Below, in pieces: positions 17,090 through 25,207 of a stretch of DNA of 64,000 bases (position 1 is its first letter; each line of letters opens with the position of its first letter). Both the position numbers and the translations under genes were made by a program. Source of the DNA: Luteimonas endophytica (GTDB lineage: Bacteria > Pseudomonadota > Gammaproteobacteria > Xanthomonadales > Xanthomonadaceae); the NCBI RefSeq assembly GCF_029887875.1, contig NZ_JARXRM010000045.1:234409-298408 (forward strand), read 5' to 3'. The notes below the pieces were generated by a model. That model was not told the origin of the DNA and searched no databases. It worked only from the letters and a program-made list of their open reading frames with translations.

Positions 17090-18928
17090 TCAGCGCGCGC
17101 TACGGCTGCGCGCTGGCTCCTTCCGCTGAAGGCCGTGGCAGGCAGCTTCGATTGACTGTTCTACTCGATGGAGCGACACCGGCACCGCGTCCGGAGATCG
17201 CTGATTCGGCAGATGACCGTCCGCTGGAGGCGATCCGTGGCGCTCGAGCGCGGGATAGGTCGCGAACAGCTTCAGCACCACGCCGTTGGTCCAGCCGAAG
17301 CCGTCCTGCAGCGGATATTCGCCGCCGCCGCCGCCCTCCAGGGCGCCGTCGGCATCGTATTTTTCCACCAGCTTGCGGTCGCGCTCGAAGACGGTCCGCA
17401 CGTTGGCCAGGAAGCGGCCGGCGATTTCCCGGGCAAGCGCGTCCTCGCCGTGCCGGCGCAGGCCGTCGACGGCGATCCACTGCAGCGGCGCCCAGACGTT
17501 GGGGGCGTCCCACTGCTGGCCGGTGTCGACGGTGGTGGTGACCAGGCCGCCCGGCCGCAGCAGTTGTGCGCGCACCGCGGCGGCGGTGCTGCGCGCACGC
17601 TCCGGCGAGGCGACGCCGGCATGCAGCGGGAACAGCGCAGCGGCGGTGAGCGCATCGCGCGGTCGGCGCTGCCGCCAGTCGTAGTCCGCGTAGTAGCCGT
17701 CCGGGTGCCACAGGTACGCGGCGATCGCCGCCGCACGCTGCACCGCCAGCGCCCTGTAGTCGCGCGCGCAGGCATCATCGCCGGCCCGCGCGCAGGCTTC
17801 GGCGATGGTGGCTTCCAGGTGATGGAGCAGGCTGTTGAGGTCCACCGGCACGATGTCCGTGGTGCGAATGGTGTGCAGATGGGTGCCGTCGCCGAGCCAG
17901 CGGCTGGAATAATCCCAGCCGCTCTCGGCCCCGGCGCGCAGATCGCGGTACACCTGCGCCGCGGGGCGTTCCGATTCGGCGGCGGTCTCGCGATCCTGCA
18001 TGAAGGACTCCGGCCGCGGTACCTGCCGGTCGTCCCAGTAGCGGTTCAGCAGGCTGCCGTCGTCCAGCCGCACCACGCGGCGCCCGGCCCGCCCGGGGGC
18101 CACGTGACCGGCACCGTCCATCCAGAATGCGTGCTCGCGCCGGAGCTGCGGCAGGTAGCGGACCAGCACCCCGGCGTCGTCGCGCGCTTCCAGCGCCACC
18201 ATGTGCGAGAAGAACGGCGGTTGCGAGCGGCTGAGGTAGTAGCTGCGGTTGCCGTTGGGAACGTGCCCCCAGGTATCGATCAGGTGGGCGAAGTTGTCGA
18301 GCATCTGCCGCGAGAGCGCATCCTGGCCGCTCTCCACCAGCCCCAGCATCGTGAAGTAGGAATCCCAGTAGTACACCTCGCGGAACCGCCCGCCCGGTAC
18401 GACGTACGGCTGCGGCAGCGGCAGCAGGCTGTCGTGCTCCGCCGGCTGCGGGGTGCGGCGGGTGAGCAGCGGCCACAGCGCGTCGATGTGGGCGCGCAGG
18501 CGCTCGTGCCGCGCCACCGCGGTGGCTTCCGCCGGCCGCGGCAGCGAGAAGTTCTCCTCGACGAAGCGCCGCAGCCGGAAGCCCGGCCGGGCGCGGCCCG
18601 CGAGATAGGCCGCCTCGATCTGCGCAGGTTCGCGCCGCGGCACCGCATCGGCGAACAGCTTCTGGTCGTCGAACAGCCAGGCGGACTGCACCGCTGCGAA
18701 CAGCTCCGGGTAGGCGGCATCCGGCGGCACCGGTGGCGACGAGCCGGGTCCCCGCGAGTCCTGCGCGGCCGCACCCGCGGCCGGGAGCATCCCGGCCGTC
18801 TCGGATTCTGCGGCTGACCGCTGCTGCGGCGCGCACGCGCCGCACAGCAGCGCCAGCGGCAGCAGCCAGCCGGCGCAGCGGCGCGGCATGGCCGGCGGGT
18901 CTGTCAACGGACTGGTCCGGTAGCGCAT
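17090..18928 (-). CDS. treA: periplasmic trehalase (GH37)
   Basis: A 612-residue enzyme that splits trehalose into two glucose molecules (EC 3.2.1.28) outside the inner membrane. The start at 18928 is fixed by AGGAG seven bases upstream. The signal region ends LLPLALLCGACAPQQ, either a lipoprotein-like or an ordinary signal. Signature 1 is PGGRFREVYYWDSY near residue 178 and signature 2 is QQWDAPNVWAP near 470. The catalytic acid is in ESGWDYSSRW (~336) and the base in GGGEYPLQDGFGWTNG (~537). The last ~50 residues form a polar tail not usual for the family. It is a single gene and could serve osmoprotection or trehalose scavenging. Confidence 0.95.
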   Translation of the reverse strand: MRYRTSPLTDPPAMPRRCAGWLLPLALLCGACAPQQRSAAESETAGMLPAAGAAAQDSRGPGSSPPVPPDAAYPELFAAVQSAWLFDDQKLFADAVPRREPAQIEAAYLAGRARPGFRLRRFVEENFSLPRPAEATAVARHERLRAHIDALWPLLTRRTPQPAEHDSLLPLPQPYVVPGGRFREVYYWDSYFTMLGLVESGQDALSRQMLDNFAHLIDTWGHVPNGNRSYYLSRSQPPFFSHMVALEARDDAGVLVRYLPQLRREHAFWMDGAGHVAPGRAGRRVVRLDDGSLLNRYWDDRQVPRPESFMQDRETAAESERPAAQVYRDLRAGAESGWDYSSRWLGDGTHLHTIRTTDIVPVDLNSLLHHLEATIAEACARAGDDACARDYRALAVQRAAAIAAYLWHPDGYYADYDWRQRRPRDALTAAALFPLHAGVASPERARSTAAAVRAQLLRPGGLVTTTVDTGQQWDAPNVWAPLQWIAVDGLRRHGEDALAREIAGRFLANVRTVFERDRKLVEKYDADGALEGGGGGEYPLQDGFGWTNGVVLKLFATYPALERHGSPPADGHLPNQRSPDAVPVSLHRVEQSIEAACHGLQRKEPARSRSAR

Positions 18929-19163
18929 CGACCGTCTCCTTCTGGCGTCCAGGCAGGCCTGCGGTTGTACCGCGTTTCGCTTGGCCGTGCAGGCGTGCGC
19001 GGCGGTCGGCCAGCGATTGTGACCACGGTCAATGTGAGGCGGCGCGAACGTCGCGTACGATCGGCGCGAACCCGGTCGCCGCTGGTTCACAAGTGCTGGT
19101 CCGACGCGTCCTTGTCTGTGCAGGCGCGCGGCCTGCGCTCTTGCCGAGGACAGGGAGAACGAA

Positions 19164-19433
19164 ATGATCGAGGCAATCGTGGCTATCGCGAGGAACGAAG
19201 AGACCGCCCTCATCCCGGAGGGCGCGAGCGTGGTCCTCAGCGGCGGCGGCGGACAGGCCGACTGCAAGGTCTTCCTGCGCGTCGACCCGGAGCACGTGGG
19301 GCCGGCGGGCAGGACCTACCTGCACCTCCGCACCCAGGCGCCGTGGTACGCGATGGAGGAGGTCGAGACCCTGCAATGGTTCGGTTCGCGCCTGGTGCAG
19401 ACGCCGGTGTTGAGCGTGGAGCGGCTTCGCTAG
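19164..19433 (+). CDS. small hypothetical protein
   Basis: An 89-residue acidic, soluble protein with no signal peptide or membrane segment. It looks well folded (alternating strands: ASVVLSGGGGQADCKVFL, RTYLHLRTQAPWYAMEEV). I do not recognise a family. GGGAGAA six bases before the ATG is a good ribosome-binding site, which supports a real gene. It lies alone between divergent trehalase and a membrane-anchored AraC regulator. Confidence 0.6.
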   Translation: MIEAIVAIARNEETALIPEGASVVLSGGGGQADCKVFLRVDPEHVGPAGRTYLHLRTQAPWYAMEEVETLQWFGSRLVQTPVLSVERLR

Positions 19434-19536
19434 CAGCGGCCGGCACGGGCGCACCGCACCGTTTCCGTCGCCGCGGGTTCCCCGGCCCGCAATGCTAACG
19501 TGTTGCGCGTCATGGGCCCGGCGGGGGAGGGAACCG

Positions 19537-20688
19537 GTGCAGGAATTCGACGTCGTGCTGCGGGTGGCCGGGGCGACCCTGTTGCTCACCGTGGCGGCGC
19601 TGCTGGTGCGCGACGCCGGGCGGGAACGGATCGCCTGGATCTTCCTGGCGCTGGCGCTGGGGCTGTGCGGCTTCCTCGCCGGCAACACGCCGGACGCCGG
19701 CCTGAAGCTGTCCGGTGCCGCCGCGGCCGTGGCCAGCGCGTTCAGCGGCACCGCGGCGGTGCCGCTGTGGTGGTTCTGCCTGGCGGTGTTCGACGACGAC
19801 TTCCGTTTTGGGCCGATCGAGGCCGGCGGCGGCGCGGCCTGGGTACTGATCGCCTTCGTCGACCGGGGCCTGCTGCTCCCGGGCCAGGCCGTGGAGGGAC
19901 TGAGCTGGGTCCTGGTGACGCTGGGCGCGGGGATGGTCGCGCAGGTCGGCTTCCGCCTGTGGCGCGACCTCGAGGGCGATCTGGTCGAGCGGCGCCGGTG
20001 CGCGCGCATGCGGCTGTCTGCGGCCCTCGCCCTGCTGCTGCTGGTGGACCTGGGCGTGGACCTGCTGCTCGGCTTCGCCTGGAAGCCGCTGTGGTTCACG
20101 CTGTTGCAGAACGCCGCGATCCTGGCGCTGGCCGCCTGGCTGGCGCATCGCCTGCTGCAGGGCGATGCCGCACCGCTGGCGTTCCGCGGCGGTGCCGGGT
20201 TCACCGCCGCGCCGGTGCCGGCGGCGCCCGTGCCGTCGCGGCCGCCCGCCGACGGCCAGGCCGCTGTCGACGACCGGCTGCTGGCGCGGCTCGACGTGCT
20301 GATGGAGGTCGAGCGCGTCCACCGCGATCCCGGGCTCAGCTTCGCCGCCTTCGCGGCGCGGATGGGCGCCCCCGAGGCCGAGGTCCGGCGCCTGGTCAAC
20401 CACCGTCTCGGCGCCCGCCACTTCCGCAGCTTCCTCAACCGCTGGCGCGTGGCGGAGGCGCGGAGGGCTCTGGCCGACCCGGCGCGCGCCGGCGAGAAAA
20501 TGGTGGCGATCGCCTTCGATGCCGGCTTCGCCTCGCTGGCCTCGTTCAACCGCGCGTTCAAGCACGCCGAAGGGATCGCCCCGAGCGAGTATCGCGCCGC
20601 CGCCCTGGAGCGGACCGGCCGGCCGGTGCCGGACACTGCGCAGAACCGCGACGGCAGCGCCGGATCGCGCCTCGAAACCGGGTTCTGA
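19537..20688 (+). CDS. membrane-anchored AraC-family regulator
   Basis: A 383-residue protein. The first ~215 residues contain six or seven hydrophobic helices (for example LRVAGATLLLTVAALLV and LSAALALLLLVDLGVDLLLG). A Pro/Ala linker follows, then a C-terminal AraC HTH at residues ~245-360 with LSFAAFAARMGAPEAEVRRLV and KMVAIAFDAGFASLASFNRAF. GTG at 19537 with GGGGGAGGGA upstream is preferred over an in-frame ATG at 19492. Such regulators sense a membrane or periplasmic signal. The target is unknown; the CPBP protease 58 bases downstream is the nearest candidate. Confidence 0.85.
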   Translation: MQEFDVVLRVAGATLLLTVAALLVRDAGRERIAWIFLALALGLCGFLAGNTPDAGLKLSGAAAAVASAFSGTAAVPLWWFCLAVFDDDFRFGPIEAGGGAAWVLIAFVDRGLLLPGQAVEGLSWVLVTLGAGMVAQVGFRLWRDLEGDLVERRRCARMRLSAALALLLLVDLGVDLLLGFAWKPLWFTLLQNAAILALAAWLAHRLLQGDAAPLAFRGGAGFTAAPVPAAPVPSRPPADGQAAVDDRLLARLDVLMEVERVHRDPGLSFAAFAARMGAPEAEVRRLVNHRLGARHFRSFLNRWRVAEARRALADPARAGEKMVAIAFDAGFASLASFNRAFKHAEGIAPSEYRAAALERTGRPVPDTAQNRDGSAGSRLETGF

Positions 20689-20746
20689 GCAGCGATCCTG
20701 CGGCTTTTGAGCAGCCGGGCGGCGCCGCCTACGCCACAATGCGGCG

Positions 20747-21658
20747 ATGGACGCATCTTCCGCCGGACCCGCTTTGCCCGCCGCTGCGCGATGGATGGTG
20801 GCGCTGCTCGCCATCGCCGTGTTCGTGTGGCTGGACACCTTTCATCTCGACCTGTTCCGCCAGCTGGCCGGCGCATGGCGGGGTTGGCCGCGCCTGGGTG
20901 CGCTGGCGGTGCTGGGCTACGGCCCGCAGCTGCTGGTGCCGCTCGGCCTGGCCGCGCTGCTGGCCGGCCCGGGGCGGGCGCTGGCCGCGCTCGGCCTGCA
21001 CCGTTCGCCCCTGCGCGCGCTGGCGCTGGCGCTGGCGTGCACCCTGGTGCTGCCCCTCGGCTACGCGGCGATCGCCGGGTTCGCGCCGCCGGAGCGGCCC
21101 GTCCTCGAAGCGATGCGCGTCGCGCTGGTGCCTGGCATCGGGGAGGAAGTGCTGTATCGGGCCTTTCTGTTCGGCTTCCTGTTCCGGTTCGCAGGCTGGG
21201 GCTTCCTGCCGGCGGCGCTGGTCGGCGCCTTGTTCTTCGGCGCGGCGCATCTCTCCCAGGGCCACGGCTGGAGCGAAGCGGCCGCGATCGCCGCGCTGAC
21301 CGGCTTCGGTGCGCTCTGGTTCGCCTGGCTGTACGTGGAATGGGACTACGACCTGTGGGTGCCGGTGGTCTTCCACGTGCTGATGAACCTGTACTGGGCG
21401 CTGTTCGGCGTCGCCGACGACGCGCTCGGGCCGCTGGCGGCGACGCTGCTGCGCCTGACGGTGGTGGCGCTTTCGGTGGCGGTCACCCTGGCGACCGCGC
21501 GCCGCCGCGGCGGCCGCGCGGTCCGCGGGCGCGACTGGCTGTGGCGTGCCGCCGAGCCCCGTCCTCGCCGCCGCCCCTCCCCCGGGTCGGAGCCCGCTTC
21601 CGTAGGTGCGGCCCGGAGTCGCGAAGAGCGCAGGCGCGCTCGCCCTAGCGGGCGGTGA
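20747..21658 (+). CDS. CPBP-family intramembrane glutamic protease
   Basis: A 303-residue multi-pass membrane protein of the CAAX-protease/bacteriocin-processing (Abi) family. The three motifs are present: GIGEEVLYRAFLFG (EExxxR), FFGAAHLSQG (FxxxH) and HVLMNLYW (HxxxN-type). About seven helices are predicted. The last ~60 residues are arginine-rich and probably disordered, so the true end may be functionally earlier. Substrates of bacterial members are mostly unknown. It lies downstream of a membrane-bound AraC regulator in the same direction. Confidence 0.88.
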   Translation: MDASSAGPALPAAARWMVALLAIAVFVWLDTFHLDLFRQLAGAWRGWPRLGALAVLGYGPQLLVPLGLAALLAGPGRALAALGLHRSPLRALALALACTLVLPLGYAAIAGFAPPERPVLEAMRVALVPGIGEEVLYRAFLFGFLFRFAGWGFLPAALVGALFFGAAHLSQGHGWSEAAAIAALTGFGALWFAWLYVEWDYDLWVPVVFHVLMNLYWALFGVADDALGPLAATLLRLTVVALSVAVTLATARRRGGRAVRGRDWLWRAAEPRPRRRPSPGSEPASVGAARSREERRRARPSGR

Positions 21659-21724
21659 GCCCCGGCATCACGGCTTTCCCGCGGATGGCCGATCGCGCGG
21701 GTTCTCGCGTGCGCGCCGCCGCTG

Positions 21725-22180
21725 CTATTCCTCGCCGATGTCCTCGTTCCATACCTCGGGGTTCGCGGCGATCCAGTCGCCCAGCATGCGGATGCAGGTG
21801 TCGTCGTTGAGGTCGACCACCTCGATGCCGTGCTCGCGCAGCCACTCGGCGCCGCCCTGGAAGTTCACGGATTCCCCCATCACCACGGCACCGATGCCGA
21901 ACTGCCGCACCAGGCCGCTGCAGTACCAGCATGGCGCCAGGGTGGTGACCATGATCGTGTCGCGGTAGCCGCGCTGGCGGCCGGCCTTGCGGAACGCGTC
22001 GGTCTCGCCGTGCACGGAAGGGTCGCCTTCCTGGACGCGGCGGTTGTGGCCGCGGCCGAGCAGCCGGCCGTCGCGGTGGAACAGCGCCGCGCCGATCGGG
22101 ATGCCGCCTTCGGCCAGGCCGATGCGGGCTTCTTCGATGGCGGTGTCGAGCATGGCGCGGTAGTCGGGTCTGGAAGGCAT
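21725..22180 (-). CDS. cytosine deaminase-like nucleoside deaminase (FCY1 type)
   Basis: A 151-residue zinc deaminase. Zinc ligands and catalytic residues are in SVHGETDAF (His, catalytic Glu) and LAPCWYCSG (PCxxC). The blocks GGIPIGAALFHRDGRLLGRGHN and the end NPEVWNEDIGEE closely resemble yeast cytosine deaminase Fcy1 as I remember it, so conversion of cytosine to uracil is the first hypothesis, with guanine or other bases as alternatives. The ATG at 22180 gives a size close to yeast (158 aa); an upstream in-frame start at 22228 would add 16 unlikely residues. Monocistronic, divergent from ubiE. Confidence 0.85.
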   Translation of the reverse strand: MPSRPDYRAMLDTAIEEARIGLAEGGIPIGAALFHRDGRLLGRGHNRRVQEGDPSVHGETDAFRKAGRQRGYRDTIMVTTLAPCWYCSGLVRQFGIGAVVMGESVNFQGGAEWLREHGIEVVDLNDDTCIRMLGDWIAANPEVWNEDIGEE

Positions 22181-22366
22181 GGCGATCGCGTGGGCGGGGC
22201 TCGGGCAGTGTGCGGCAAAGCCCCGCAAGGGTCGAGGTCGCAGTAGGCGGCCGGGTCCTCACCAACCCAGGGACGGGGCCGGTTGCGGGTGGCCGGCCGG
22301 CCACCGCGCCGTCGGGGTGCGTGCGCCCCCACGGCACCGTGGACGGCGCGGTGCGATAATCGACGC

Positions 22367-23125
22367 ATGAGCGCATCCGACAAGTCCGGCACTACCCATT
22401 TCGGCTACCGCGAGGTGCCGTCGATCGACAAGCAGAAGCTGGTCGGGGAGGTGTTCTCCTCGGTGGCCGGCAGCTACGACCTGATGAACGACCTGATGAG
22501 CCTGGGCATCCATCGGGTCTGGAAGCGGTATTTCGTCGCCACCGCCCAGGTCAAGCGCGGCGATCGTGTGCTCGACCTGGCCGGCGGTACCGGCGACATC
22601 GCCGCGCTGCTGCACGAGCGGGTCGGCGAGGGCGGCGAACTCGTGCTGGGCGACATCAACGGCGCCATGCTGCGCACCGGTCGCGACCGCATGACCGACC
22701 GTGGGCTGGTGCGCGGCTTCCGCTACGTGCAGTGCAACGCCGAGGGCCTGCCGTTTCCCGATGCCAGTTTCGATCTGGTCACCATCGCCTTCGGCCTGCG
22801 CAACGTCACCGACAAGGAGGCGGCGCTGCGCGAGATGCTGCGGGTGCTGAAGGTGGGCGGACAGGCGCGGGTGCTCGAATTCTCGCGGGTGCGCGCGGAC
22901 TGGTTCCGGCCGCTGTACGACTTCCACTCCTTCCAGGTGCTGCCGCGGCTGGGCGCGCTGTTCGCCAGGGATGCCGACAGCTACCGCTACCTGGCCGAGT
23001 CGATCCGCAGGCATCCGCCGCAGGACGAGCTGAAGGCGATGATGGAGGCCGCCGGCTTCGCGCGCTGCGGCTACCGCAACCTCACCGGCGGCATCGTCGC
23101 GATCCACGACGGCTACAAGGTCTGA
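22367..23125 (+). CDS. ubiE: ubiquinone/menaquinone C-methyltransferase
   Basis: A 252-residue SAM-dependent methyltransferase of the quinone pathway (C-methylation of 2-polyprenyl-6-methoxybenzoquinol). UbiE hallmarks are [26 protein letters not shown], the SAM motif [12 protein letters not shown] (residues ~67-78), [11 protein letters not shown] and the end [11 protein letters not shown]. The ATG at 22367 matches the family N-terminus; upstream in-frame codons are not conserved-looking. It is not next to ubiJ/ubiB here, so this window gives no ubi operon. A convergent Gdx gene follows after 11 bases. Confidence 0.96.
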   Translation: MSASDKSGTTHFGYREVPSIDKQKLVGEVFSSVAGSYDLMNDLMSLGIHRVWKRYFVATAQVKRGDRVLDLAGGTGDIAALLHERVGEGGELVLGDINGAMLRTGRDRMTDRGLVRGFRYVQCNAEGLPFPDASFDLVTIAFGLRNVTDKEAALREMLRVLKVGGQARVLEFSRVRADWFRPLYDFHSFQVLPRLGALFARDADSYRYLAESIRRHPPQDELKAMMEAAGFARCGYRNLTGGIVAIHDGYKV

Positions 23126-23136
23126 GCCGTCCGGGC

Positions 23137-23478
23137 TCAGCCGTCGACCACCTTCAGGCCGATCACGCCGAGCAGGATCAGCGCCAGGCAGGCCAGCCGC
23201 GCCGGCGAGGCGCTCTCGCCGAGCGCGACGATGCCCACCACCGCCACCCCCAGTGCGCCGATGCCGACCCAGATCGCGTAGGCGGTGCCGGCGGGCAGGT
23301 CCCTGAGTGCCAGGGTCAGCATGACGAAGCTGATCGCCGCGGTGGTCAGCCCGATCGTGGCGGGCCAGAGGCGGGTGAATCCTTCGCTCTGCTTGAGCGC
23401 GATCGCCCACACGATCTCCAGCAGCCCGGCGGCGATCAGCAGGGTCCAGGCGAGGGCGGTGGTCGATGGCGTGTGCAT
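23137..23478 (-). CDS. sugE: SMR-family guanidinium exporter (Gdx/SugE)
   Basis: A 113-residue, four-helix small multidrug resistance protein acting as an antiparallel dimer. The essential Glu is in GLLEIVWAIALKQSEGF. TAYAIWVGIGALGVAVVGI and GESASPARLACLALILLGVIGLKV are typical of the SugE/Gdx branch rather than EmrE, so proton-coupled guanidinium export is likely. The ATG at 23476-23478 follows the family start. It is convergent with ubiE. No guanidine riboswitch was recognised, but a perfect 9-base inverted repeat lies about 60 bases upstream of the start. Confidence 0.9.
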   Translation of the reverse strand: MHTPSTTALAWTLLIAAGLLEIVWAIALKQSEGFTRLWPATIGLTTAAISFVMLTLALRDLPAGTAYAIWVGIGALGVAVVGIVALGESASPARLACLALILLGVIGLKVVDG

Positions 23479-23537
23479 GGGCGGTCCGATCGGTCGGGGA
23501 AGGGGGTGGTCGTCGCCGAGCGCGTCGATCGCAGTGT

Positions 23538-23560
23538 AATGGCGCCACGTGGGCGCCATT
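23538..23560. promoter_or_regulatory. perfect inverted repeat upstream of Gdx gene
   Basis: Arms AATGGCGCC and GGCGCCATT (9 bases each, no mismatch) flank a 5-base spacer ACGTG. It lies 60-82 bases upstream of the Gdx start on the minus strand. It could be an operator or an RNA hairpin in the leader. On the minus strand the loop contains ACG, but the second hairpin and ACGR loop of a guanidine-II riboswitch are not evident. Confidence 0.4.
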
Positions 23561-23625
23561 GCTGGGCACGACGCCATTGCCGTGAATCCGGTCCGCCGAA
23601 GGCGATGCCGGGGCTGCGTCCGGAC

Positions 23626-24366
23626 TCAGGCCGCGAACCCCCCGTCCACCGCGATCGCCGCGCCGGTGATGAAGCGCCCACCCTCGCCGGCCAGGTGCGC
23701 CACGGTGGCGGCGACGTCGTCCGCATGGCCGTAGTGGCCGAGCGGCAGCGCCTTGCGCTGCAGGTCGGCCAGCTCCGAATCGGCAGGATTCATGTCGGTG
23801 TCCACCGGGCCGGGGTGCACCACGTTCGCGGTGATGCCGCGCGGCCCGAGATCCTGCGCCAGCCCCTTGCTCAACCCCGTCAGCGCCGCCTTGCTAGCCG
23901 CGTAGACGGTCATGTTGGGGCCGCCGGTGCGTTCGGCCAGGCAGCTGCCGATGTTGATGATGCGTCCGCCGGCGTGCATGTGGCGCGCGGCCGCCTGCGC
24001 GGCGACGAAGGAGGCGCGGACGTGGATCGCCATGGTGCGGTCGAAGTCCTCCAGCGACACCTCGTCCAGCGCCTGATAGGGAAAGATGCCGGCATTGTTC
24101 ACCAGGACATCGATCCGTCCGAGCACGGCCACGGTGCGCTCGACGGCCTCGGCGACCGCCCGTGGGTCGGCGCTGTCGGCGGCGATCGCCAGCCCCCTGC
24201 GCCCGGCCGCCTCGATCGCGGCCACCACGTCGCCGGCCTGCCGCGCCGAAGTGACGTAGGTGAGCGCCACGTCGGCTCCGTCGCGTGCCAGCCGCCTGGC
24301 GATCGCCGCGCCGATGCCGCGGCTGCCGCCCGTGACCAGGGCCACCTTGCCGGCCAGGTTCGTCAT
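23626..24366 (-). CDS. SDR-family oxidoreductase
   Basis: A 246-residue classical short-chain dehydrogenase. The Rossmann motif is TGGSRGIGAAIA near the N-terminus, NNAGIF is at ~90, the catalytic Ser is in INIGSCLAERTG, and YAASK holds Tyr/Lys. It ends with the usual GGFAA after ITGAAIAVDG. It probably prefers NADP(H), given the Arg after the glycine motif; the substrate is unknown. AGGAGAGG precedes the ATG at 24366. It is divergent from a TetR gene with palindromic sites between them, a familiar regulator/SDR arrangement, so expression is probably relieved by a ligand of that repressor. Confidence 0.92.
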   Translation of the reverse strand: MTNLAGKVALVTGGSRGIGAAIARRLARDGADVALTYVTSARQAGDVVAAIEAAGRRGLAIAADSADPRAVAEAVERTVAVLGRIDVLVNNAGIFPYQALDEVSLEDFDRTMAIHVRASFVAAQAAARHMHAGGRIINIGSCLAERTGGPNMTVYAASKAALTGLSKGLAQDLGPRGITANVVHPGPVDTDMNPADSELADLQRKALPLGHYGHADDVAATVAHLAGEGGRFITGAAIAVDGGFAA

Positions 24367-24383
24367 CGTTCCTCTCCTTTGTG

Positions 24384-24450
24384 TACCGAATGGTAGGTAA
24401 ATGATGCCGGCTTGATCGTGCCGGTCAAGATGTTTATGTTCGAATCGGTA
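24384..24450. promoter_or_regulatory. candidate TetR operators between SDR and TetR genes
   Basis: TACCGAATGGTA (24384-24395) is a near-perfect palindrome with TACC/GGTA arms, and AATCGGTA (24443-24450) is the reverse complement of a second TACCGATT half-site. Both lie in the AT-richer gap between the divergent starts, next to the expected promoters. The spacing suits repression of both genes. Binding is inferred from position and symmetry. Confidence 0.5.
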
Positions 24451-24466
24451 TGAAATTGAGCGTTCC

Positions 24467-25069
24467 ATGAGCCCGCGGGGCCGCCCCCGCGGTTTCGACC
24501 GCGACGCCGCACTGCGCGCCGCGGTGCACGTTTTCTGGGAGCGCGGCTACGAGGGCGCCTCGATCGCAGAGCTTTGCGCCGCGATGGGCATCAACCGCCC
24601 GAGCCTGTATGCGGCCTTCGGCGACAAGGAAGCGCTGTTCGCCGAAGCGGTGGCGCGGTACGAAGGGGAAGAGAACGCCACCGCACGGGCGCTGCGCGAG
24701 CAGCCGACGGCGCGCGCGGCGGTGGAGGCGATGCTGCGAGACAACGCCGACGCCTACTGCGATCCGGCCACGCCGCGCGGATGCCTGGTGGTGACCTCCG
24801 CGGTCGGCTGTGCGCCCGAGCGCGCGGCGGTGCGGGCGCGCCTGGCCGCCAGCCAGCGGGCGGTGTCCGAGGCGCTGTCGCGCCGCCTGCGGCGCGCGGT
24901 CGAGACCGGCGAGCTGCCGGCCGGGGTCGATGTCGCCGCGCTGGCCGGCTACTACGATGCCCTGCTGCAGGGCCTGTCCCTGCAGGCGCGCGCCGGCGCC
25001 TCGCGCCGGCGCCTGCAGCGGATCGTCGATCATGCGATGCACGCCTGGGACGCCGTTGCGGGCCCGTAG
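24467..25069 (+). CDS. TetR-family transcriptional regulator
   Basis: A 200-residue repressor. The N-terminal HTH at residues ~10-55 includes RGYEGASIAELCAAMGINRPSLYAAFGDKEALF, the standard TetR recognition region. The C-terminal ligand domain carries TPRGCLVVTSAV, a block typical of the TetR_C group found beside SDR genes. It is transcribed divergently from the SDR gene and probably represses it and itself through the TACCG sites in the shared gap. Confidence 0.93.
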   Translation: MSPRGRPRGFDRDAALRAAVHVFWERGYEGASIAELCAAMGINRPSLYAAFGDKEALFAEAVARYEGEENATARALREQPTARAAVEAMLRDNADAYCDPATPRGCLVVTSAVGCAPERAAVRARLAASQRAVSEALSRRLRRAVETGELPAGVDVAALAGYYDALLQGLSLQARAGASRRRLQRIVDHAMHAWDAVAGP

Positions 25070-25207
25070 CCGCAGGCGGCGTGGGCGCGGCATCGCCGCG
25101 GCCGAGATGGGGCGGTTCCGCGCAGCGGCGCTTTTCCGGACCGGCACCCCGGGTTTCCCGGGGAACGTTAAACTCGCAGGCCCGATCCGCCGAGGATTTG
25201 TCCTGTC

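Noticed and set aside
16965..17155. Small frame overlapping the end of the 3-TM protein gene
   Set aside because: Out-of-frame shadow without start signal; the 3-TM frame has the hydrophobic pattern and spacing expected of a real gene.
23479..23580. Guanidine riboswitch upstream of the Gdx gene
   Set aside because: A single perfect hairpin is present, but the paired ACGR-loop hairpins (type II) or the conserved type I/III cores are not visible.
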